A DNA stretch of 43,136 bases from Hallerella sp964397425 (GTDB lineage Bacteria > Fibrobacterota > Fibrobacteria > Fibrobacterales > Fibrobacteraceae). Every line of letters starts with the position of its first letter. The stretch's first letter is position 1. Positions 39,494 to 43,136 of the stretch are shown here, in pieces. Under the pieces are notes generated by a model. That model ran no database searches. It saw only the letters and a list, made by a program, of their open reading frames with translations, and was not told where the DNA came from. The stretch covers positions 1 to 43,136 of the forward strand of contig CAYNID010000011.1 of the NCBI GenBank assembly GCA_964397425.1, read 5' to 3'. A program made the translations under genes and the position numbers.

Positions 39494-41499
39494 TTCTTAC
39501 CCCAAAAAAGCATGATGATGTAAATGGAAGTGACGGCAGCCATGAACCGCAAGAGCATACGCAAAATGTACAGGACGCCCACGGACTTGCCTAAAACAGC
39601 TGTCAGAGCAGAATTTTGACAAAGCCATTCGGCAAAATCGGCACTAGCGGTATATTTTTGGTCTTTAAAGCCTGCTATGGGCAATTCAAGCTCAAAGTTG
39701 AAACACTCCTCGGGACATGCGTCATTGTTGGGTGGCAAGACCACATTCATGATGGAATCCCACGGAGACCACTTTACACTATCCATGGACGTGAAAGCCC
39801 ATCTAAACATGGAATCTTGCGTGGCAGCCAAGGAATCGTTGAATTTGGACAAAAGTTCACCACCCGAAATCAAGGAATCGTCCAAAGCTTTCTCATAGGT
39901 GCGGAGAAAATCGCCCAATGCATTGGAAATGTATTCGGTGCTTGAATCGGGAAGTTGCTCCATATTCATGAGGGAATCGGGCAGGGAATCAATATTGAGG
40001 TTTGTATCCAAGTCAATCTCGTATTCGCTCAAATCAACGTTCGTATCCAACCCTATCTCAAATTTCTCCTCTTTCCACTCATCCCTTATTTCGGGGACTG
40101 AATCGTTCGTCACGGCTACTTTTATATCTTCCAAATCTTCGTTGCCACCTTGAACGATGGGAATCACATCGGATTTCATCCATGACATGTAACGCTCAAA
40201 AGCCTCATTGACTTCCTGCCGTTCCTTGGATATGGAGTCACCGACCTTGCCCAAAGCCGTCTCCACGTCCGAGAATCCGCTTGAAAGCTCGTTCCTTATG
40301 TTCAAGCCTTGATTGGTGATGTTGGAGTTGATGCTGCTGTTTTGGGCGACCATGTTGGAGTTTATGTTGTTGACACCATCACGTATATCATTCAACGCCC
40401 CAACGCCTGCTCCTGCGGTCTGATTCAAGTTGTTCACGGCATTGTGGATGTTCCTCAAAGAATCACGATAATCATACTCAAAATCGCCCTCTTCTCCACC
40501 TCCGCTGCCCGATGAACCCTCTCCCGAACCGCCTCCACTGCCCGATGAAGAACCGCCACCGCTGCCCGAGCTCTCGGGCTTGAAATAGTCATTTATCATG
40601 TCTTGACACTGACTGCCCGGGCGCATGGCGTCCGCACAGCCGTCACAAGGGCAAAGGAAAGACTCATCGCCACGTTGCATTATGCAGCGGTAAGAATCAC
40701 CATAACCGACAGTCCCCTTGCATTGGAATTGCTCATCAGAGCTTGAAGAGGAATTGCCACCGCCTCCACCGCTTTCTCCGCAACCCGACAAAAAAGCCTG
40801 CTGTGCCAAGTCGCAAGAACGACCTAAATAACTCCGAGTAGCCGATTCGCCCGTCTCGTTGTTGTTGATGGTCACATGGGCGACAATGCCTCCGCTTGCG
40901 GTGTATTCCTGCACGCAAGTGAAGCCGAACTTGTCGCAATCATAACCCGAAGAGGACGAAGAAGACGGAGAGGGAGTGGAAGAGGACGAAGAAGACGGAG
41001 AGGGAGTGGAAGAGGACGAAGAAGAATAAATACTATCAGAATCACACGTATAACCTATTCTGTATTCAAAAGTAAAACCACCCGCTGTTTTCGTTGTAGT
41101 GGTCAATCTACGTGTATAAATACAAGTACCATTTGCATCTTTTGACTCACAACACGTTCCCTCTTGTACATATGACATAGCCCCTGTTGTGTGAACTAAA
41201 CAATGATTTTCCCCACCAAATCCATACGATTCATAATTACACGTCAGTGGAACCCATTCACTTGTTCCATCCGATGTTCCTTTACTCACACAAAGATACA
41301 CTTGTTGCGGAGAAGAAACAGACCCAACCCATGGATATCTCTCTGAAAATAAATTTCCTGTCTTGTTTTGTGTATAATTTTTTGTGGAAGTAGAATAAAC
41401 ACAAGAAATTGAAGTTGAACCACTACTTATTGTTCCCCACGAGAAGTGGGGGAGAAGCAGCAAAAGCAGGCAGAGGGGGAGAATAGGAATGGGACGCAT
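39490..41499 (-). CDS. pIII-like adsorption / minor coat protein
   Basis: The protein has 669 residues. A signal peptide (ILPLCLLLLLLPHFSWG) starts a Cys-rich N-domain (to about 160). A poly-Ser/Pro linker (about 165-195) leads to a second Cys-rich domain and then Gly/Ser linkers (GSGGGSSSGSGGGSGEG, about 310-335) of the kind separating the pIII domains in Ff phages. A long helical region with Asn/Asp-rich repeats follows, and a C-terminal membrane anchor (LYILRMLLRFMAAVTSIYIIMLF). It should bind the host receptor at the virion tip. The ribosome site AAGGAGG lies in the preceding small gene. Confidence 0.85.
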   Translation of the reverse strand: MRPIPILPLCLLLLLLPHFSWGTISSGSTSISCVYSTSTKNYTQNKTGNLFSERYPWVGSVSSPQQVYLCVSKGTSDGTSEWVPLTCNYESYGFGGENHCLVHTTGAMSYVQEGTCCESKDANGTCIYTRRLTTTTKTAGGFTFEYRIGYTCDSDSIYSSSSSSTPSPSSSSSSTPSPSSSSSSGYDCDKFGFTCVQEYTASGGIVAHVTINNNETGESATRSYLGRSCDLAQQAFLSGCGESGGGGGNSSSSSDEQFQCKGTVGYGDSYRCIMQRGDESFLCPCDGCADAMRPGSQCQDMINDYFKPESSGSGGGSSSGSGGGSGEGSSGSGGGEEGDFEYDYRDSLRNIHNAVNNLNQTAGAGVGALNDIRDGVNNINSNMVAQNSSINSNITNQGLNIRNELSSGFSDVETALGKVGDSISKERQEVNEAFERYMSWMKSDVIPIVQGGNEDLEDIKVAVTNDSVPEIRDEWKEEKFEIGLDTNVDLSEYEIDLDTNLNIDSLPDSLMNMEQLPDSSTEYISNALGDFLRTYEKALDDSLISGGELLSKFNDSLAATQDSMFRWAFTSMDSVKWSPWDSIMNVVLPPNNDACPEECFNFELELPIAGFKDQKYTASADFAEWLCQNSALTAVLGKSVGVLYILRMLLRFMAAVTSIYIIMLFWGKK
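40949..41026 (-). repeat. 30-bp tandem repeat coding the Ser/Pro linker of the adsorption protein
   Basis: Two exact 30-bp units (40949-40978, 40979-41008) and a partial third encode serine runs broken by TPSP. The perfect DNA identity points to recent expansion or easy length variation. Confidence 0.8.
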
Positions 41500-41612
41500 C
41501 AGTAACAGACCTCCTTAGCCACGAATCCCCAAAACACGAGGGCGACAAAGGAACCCACCAAAAACCAAACGGATTTCCAAACTATCAATGCGCTGATTAC
41601 CGATACGGACAC
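41499..41612 (-). CDS. 37-residue membrane peptide, pVII/pIX-like
   Basis: It starts at GTG 41612 after GGAG with a 6-base gap. It is almost wholly hydrophobic (VISALIVWKSVWFLVGSF) with a short charged end. Size and place next to the coat gene resemble the 32-33-residue pVII and pIX of Ff phages. Its stop overlaps the adsorption-protein ATG (ATGA). Confidence 0.6.
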   Translation of the reverse strand: MSVSVISALIVWKSVWFLVGSFVALVFWGFVAKEVCY

Positions 41613-41629
41613 TCTACACTCCAAACTTG

Positions 41630-41660
41630 AAAAAAAATCCCCACATTCACGCAGTGGGGA
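41630..41660 (-). terminator. Central terminator after the major coat gene
   Basis: The stem TCCCCAC/GTGGGGA has a 9-base loop followed on the minus strand by eight T. Filamentous phages keep a strong terminator just after gene VIII to make coat mRNA abundant over the distal genes. Confidence 0.88.
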
Positions 41661-41718
41661 AGCGGGCGACTTTGGGCTGATACCCCTAGGCAATCGCCAC
41701 GCCCGAACAGGAAGCCTG

Positions 41719-41958
41719 TTACTTGCCCGCAGCCCTGTTGATGAGCTTGATAGCCACTCGGACACCTGCGACACCGCAAACGATGGCGATTGCGACAGGC
41801 GCAACATTGGAAATAATCGTACCAAAGTCGGAAGAATCCACCTTAGCGGCCCAATCCGTCATGCTATTAGTCGTTGTCGAACCTTCACTAGCGAAAGCAC
41901 CCGAAGCAAGGGCGGTGCCCATGGCAGCGAATCCGAAGAGTTTAGATTTGATATCCAT
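41719..41958 (-). CDS. Major coat protein (pVIII-like) precursor
   Basis: The protein has 79 residues. ATG at 41958 follows GGAGG by 8 bases; an upstream in-frame ATG lies on that site. The signal peptide is MDIKSKLFGFAAMGTALASGAFA (23 residues, cleaved after AFA; first 20 quoted to residue 20 as MDIKSKLFGF then AAMGTALASG). The mature 56 residues have an acidic amphipathic start, a membrane helix (ISNVAPVAIAIVCGVAGVRV) and a basic end (IKLINRAAGK), exactly the pVIII plan in which the basic end contacts DNA. Confidence 0.93.
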   Translation of the reverse strand: MDIKSKLFGFAAMGTALASGAFASEGSTTTNSMTDWAAKVDSSDFGTIISNVAPVAIAIVCGVAGVRVAIKLINRAAGK

Positions 41959-41971
41959 TTGGATAACCTCC

Positions 41972-41990
41972 ATACCCTAAAAAAGGGTAT
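41972..41990 (-). promoter_or_regulatory. Hairpin just upstream of the major coat gene
   Basis: The stem ATACCCT/AGGGTAT encloses five A on the plus strand. It lies between the two coat-like genes, ending next to the coat ribosome site. It could be an mRNA-stabilising or processing element, or limit translation. Confidence 0.5.
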
Positions 41991-41998
41991 ATGTATGT

Positions 41999-42187
41999 TC
42001 AATGTCCTGCACCCCTGTTGACAAGGTGGATGGCGACTAGTATTCCCATGAGTCCGAGCATGAGCACGGAGACAACGGCAAAACCATTCATGAATCCACC
42101 CTGTGCAGAACTTTGCATTAACGAGTCAATCACGGACGACAGGGAGTCAACGTCACGTGATACCGAATCAGAGATGGTCTGACCCAT
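41999..42187 (-). CDS. Second coat-like small membrane protein
   Basis: The protein has 62 residues. An acidic N-terminus (DSVSRDVDSLSSVIDSL) leads to a membrane helix (VVSVLMLGLMGILVAI) and the end IHLVNRGAGH, which resembles IKLINRAAGK of the major coat protein next door. Unlike that protein it has no signal peptide. It may be a minor coat subunit or a diverged duplicate. It overlaps the end of the 42168-42335 gene by 20 bp. Confidence 0.7.
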   Translation of the reverse strand: MGQTISDSVSRDVDSLSSVIDSLMQSSAQGGFMNGFAVVSVLMLGLMGILVAIHLVNRGAGH

Positions 42188-42335
42188 TCCGATTCAATCC
42201 CTTTTCGGAAAGCTCCGTCTTTTGGAGTTCCTTTTCTTTCATGCGTTTCATTTCCTGCTTGACGCCATAATAAATGTAAATCATGGCACCTATCCAACCG
42301 ACAATGACAATCGGAATGAATATTTCCCAATTCAT
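42168..42335 (-). CDS. 55-residue membrane protein
   Basis: It starts MNWEIFIPIVIVGWIGAMIY, one membrane helix near the N-terminus, then a long basic tail (VKQEMKRMKEKELQKTE). Its ATG overlaps the preceding stop (ATGA). Its size is below common gene-finding limits. It is a candidate minor coat or assembly protein. Confidence 0.65.
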   Translation of the reverse strand: MNWEIFIPIVIVGWIGAMIYIYYGVKQEMKRMKEKELQKTELSEKGLNRNGSDHL

Positions 42336-42574
42336 CTTGCCATAGCCTCCGCTCGGTCATCAAGCCACAAAGGAATCCTTGCGTTCCTGCTGAACCCATA
42401 CTTGCGGTAAACGCCTTTGGGAAGTTCGTCTTCCAACCATTCGCATTCCCTGCGTACGAGGTAGTCCACCATGTCGGCTGCGTCTTTGGCGTCATAGAAC
42501 TTGACGAGGGAACGCAAATACAATGCCGTCACAGGATGCAATTCAATCAAATCGTTTTCCTTTTTGTTGTTCAT
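42332..42574 (-). CDS. Small phage protein of unknown function
   Basis: The protein has 80 residues, with AAGGAGG before the ATG, which overlaps the previous stop (ATGA). It is soluble and helical (VTALYLRSLVKFYDAKDAADMVDYLVRR has the look of two helices), with no known motif. It may belong to the replication module. Confidence 0.65.
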   Translation of the reverse strand: MNNKKENDLIELHPVTALYLRSLVKFYDAKDAADMVDYLVRRECEWLEDELPKGVYRKYGFSRNARIPLWLDDRAEAMAR

Positions 42575-42765
42575 GCCGAAGCCTCCTTTACCATCTGACA
42601 GAGCAATTCGTAATGGTGGCTATACACACGGAGCGGAACGATGAGCCGAGTATTGAATTGCACGTGCTTGAAAAGTTCTCCATAACTCTTGACATTCTTT
42701 TGGAAAATCAAGTTCTCCAAAGCGAAACAGGCGTTCTGAAATTCAAGTCTGCCGTTGTCACCCAT
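42571..42765 (-). CDS. Small phage protein of unknown function
   Basis: The protein has 64 residues from ATG at 42765, with GTGAGG upstream; a longer frame starts inside the preceding gene. It is helical, starting MGDNGRLEFQNACFALENLI, with a basic centre (TRLIVPLRVYSHHYELL). No family is recognised. It is coupled to the next gene by ATGA. Confidence 0.6.
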   Translation of the reverse strand: MGDNGRLEFQNACFALENLIFQKNVKSYGELFKHVQFNTRLIVPLRVYSHHYELLCQMVKEASA

Positions 42766-42772
42766 CTTTGCC

Positions 42773-43048
42773 TCACTTCGCATTTGCCAAATCCTCAACG
42801 TTGACGACAACGTCACGTTCACGGAAGATGATATTGAGCATGGCGATGCAGGGAGTCGGAGCTTTTCCCGAATCCATGAATTTTTTCACTATGGGCATCA
42901 CCAAGAAGCTTTGGGCGACTTGCTGAGAAAGGAAGAAATTCTTCGGCTGACCCTCAACGATAAGTCCGATGGTATGGTAGTCCTTGTTGGTCTTGTTGGA
43001 ATGGAAAGACCCGAAAGAGTAAATCACTGCGGGGACTTGAATTTTCAT
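42773..43048 (-). CDS. Candidate ssDNA-binding protein (pV-like)
   Basis: The protein has 91 residues, with AAAGGA upstream. It is mostly beta (KIQVPAVIYSFGSF, DYHTIGLIVEGQPKNFFL, CIAMLNIIFRERDVVVNVED), as expected for the OB-fold of pV (87 residues in M13), and it is the first sizeable gene after rep in the circular map, where pV lies. The functional call is by size, fold pattern and position only. Confidence 0.5.
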   Translation of the reverse strand: MKIQVPAVIYSFGSFHSNKTNKDYHTIGLIVEGQPKNFFLSQQVAQSFLVMPIVKKFMDSGKAPTPCIAMLNIIFRERDVVVNVEDLANAK

Positions 43049-43134
43049 TTTGTTTTTCCTTTGCCGTTCTTGTGGCGGTTGATGTGGTCATACATTTTTG
43101 TCGCAAATTCTCCGTCATGCCCGATAATGCCCAT
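43045..43134 (-). CDS. Short frame running through the att site, coupled to the candidate ssDNA-binding gene
   Basis: It has 29 codons starting MGIIGHDGEFATKMYDHINR and ending in a Lys/Gly-rich tail; the stop overlaps the next ATG (ATGA). In the circular phage the frame would extend upstream across the att core to an ATG eight codons earlier (now at 32468). There is no clear ribosome site, so translation is uncertain. Confidence 0.35.
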   Translation of the reverse strand: MGIIGHDGEFATKMYDHINRHKNGKGKTK

Positions 43135-43136
43135 TA
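43097..43136. repeat. attR: right 40-bp direct repeat of the prophage
   Basis: It matches 32407-32446 at 39 of 40 positions. The sequence stops exactly at the end of the repeat, inside the second dif arm, so the chromosome beyond is not seen. Confidence 0.9.

Larger units (their letters stand above)
32438..43136 (-). mobile_element. Integrated inovirus (filamentous phage) prophage, about 10.7 kb
   Basis: All genes are on the minus strand and follow the filamentous-phage order when circularised at the direct repeats: HUH Rep, candidate ssDNA-binding protein, small membrane proteins, signal-bearing major coat protein, terminator, adsorption protein, pVI-like, Zot/pI-like ATPase, secretin, accessory genes and structured intergenic regions. 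No integrase gene is present, consistent with use of host XerCD at dif. All core genes look intact, so the element may be active. Confidence 0.93.

Noticed and set aside
42130..42495. Minus-strand frame of 121 codons
   Set aside because: It overlaps three better-supported coupled genes (42332-42574, 42168-42335, 41999-42187) in another frame and has no start signal.
32438..43136. Integrative conjugative element or plasmid
   Set aside because: There is no relaxase-coupling protein set, integrase or type IV secretion genes; coat, Zot and secretin genes define a filamentous phage.

Overview
The window looks like a chromosomal segment of a Fibrobacter-type bacterium (Fibrobacterota) that carries a filamentous phage (inovirus) prophage at its right end. 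The host call is an inference. It rests on surface proteins with poly-serine linkers and Listeria-Bacteroides (InlB-type) repeats, a T9SS-like C-terminal domain, a TrpC-TrpF fusion, a carboxynorspermidine decarboxylase, and a Rho factor with a long low-complexity N-terminus. No rRNA is present to fix the taxonomy.

Positions 1-32400 are chromosome. From left to right: the 3' part of a large repeat-rich surface protein; a 1.4-kb non-coding repeat complex (14-bp, about 42-bp and about 100-bp repeats); a periplasmic pentapeptide-repeat protein; an operon of a geranylgeranyl-reductase-like flavoprotein, SufE and a membrane protein; nspC-tsaE; a secreted protein, a FecCD permease, its ATPase and a TraB/GumN lipoprotein; rho-proC-sigma54 activator; folK-deoxynucleoside kinase-panC-two unknown genes-tmRNA; tRNA-Ser(GGA)-rpoZ-trpCF; ligA-M3 peptidase; a secreted protein-aldehyde dehydrogenase-DUF763; rdgB-lipoprotein; and a PAP2 phosphatase. 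Most of this is housekeeping with tight spacing and 1- to 17-bp overlaps.

Positions about 32438-43136 are an apparently complete inovirus prophage, with every gene on the minus strand. A 40-bp direct repeat (39/40 identical) bounds it. The repeat contains a XerC/XerD dif-like core, so the phage probably uses the host Xer recombinases at the chromosomal dif site and the region lies at the replication terminus. Read as a circle, the order is the canonical one: HUH replication initiator, att, a candidate ssDNA-binding protein, several small membrane proteins, the major coat protein with signal peptide, a strong terminator, a pIII-like adsorption protein, a pVI-like protein, a Zot/pI-like ATPase, a pIV-like secretin, accessory genes, and structured intergenic regions.

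The novel part is the phage cargo and control region. An acyltransferase-3 family membrane enzyme sits at the end of the morphogenesis operon. Next comes a 14-bp perfect inverted repeat, then an AT-rich block of four unknown small genes. Two of these have a consensus-like promoter with a palindrome inside it. A ribbon-helix-helix regulator follows, then a rep promoter overlapped and flanked by two related palindromes. Several phage genes of 29-55 codons are visible only by reading the sequence, because they are tied to their neighbours by ATGA or TAATG overlaps.
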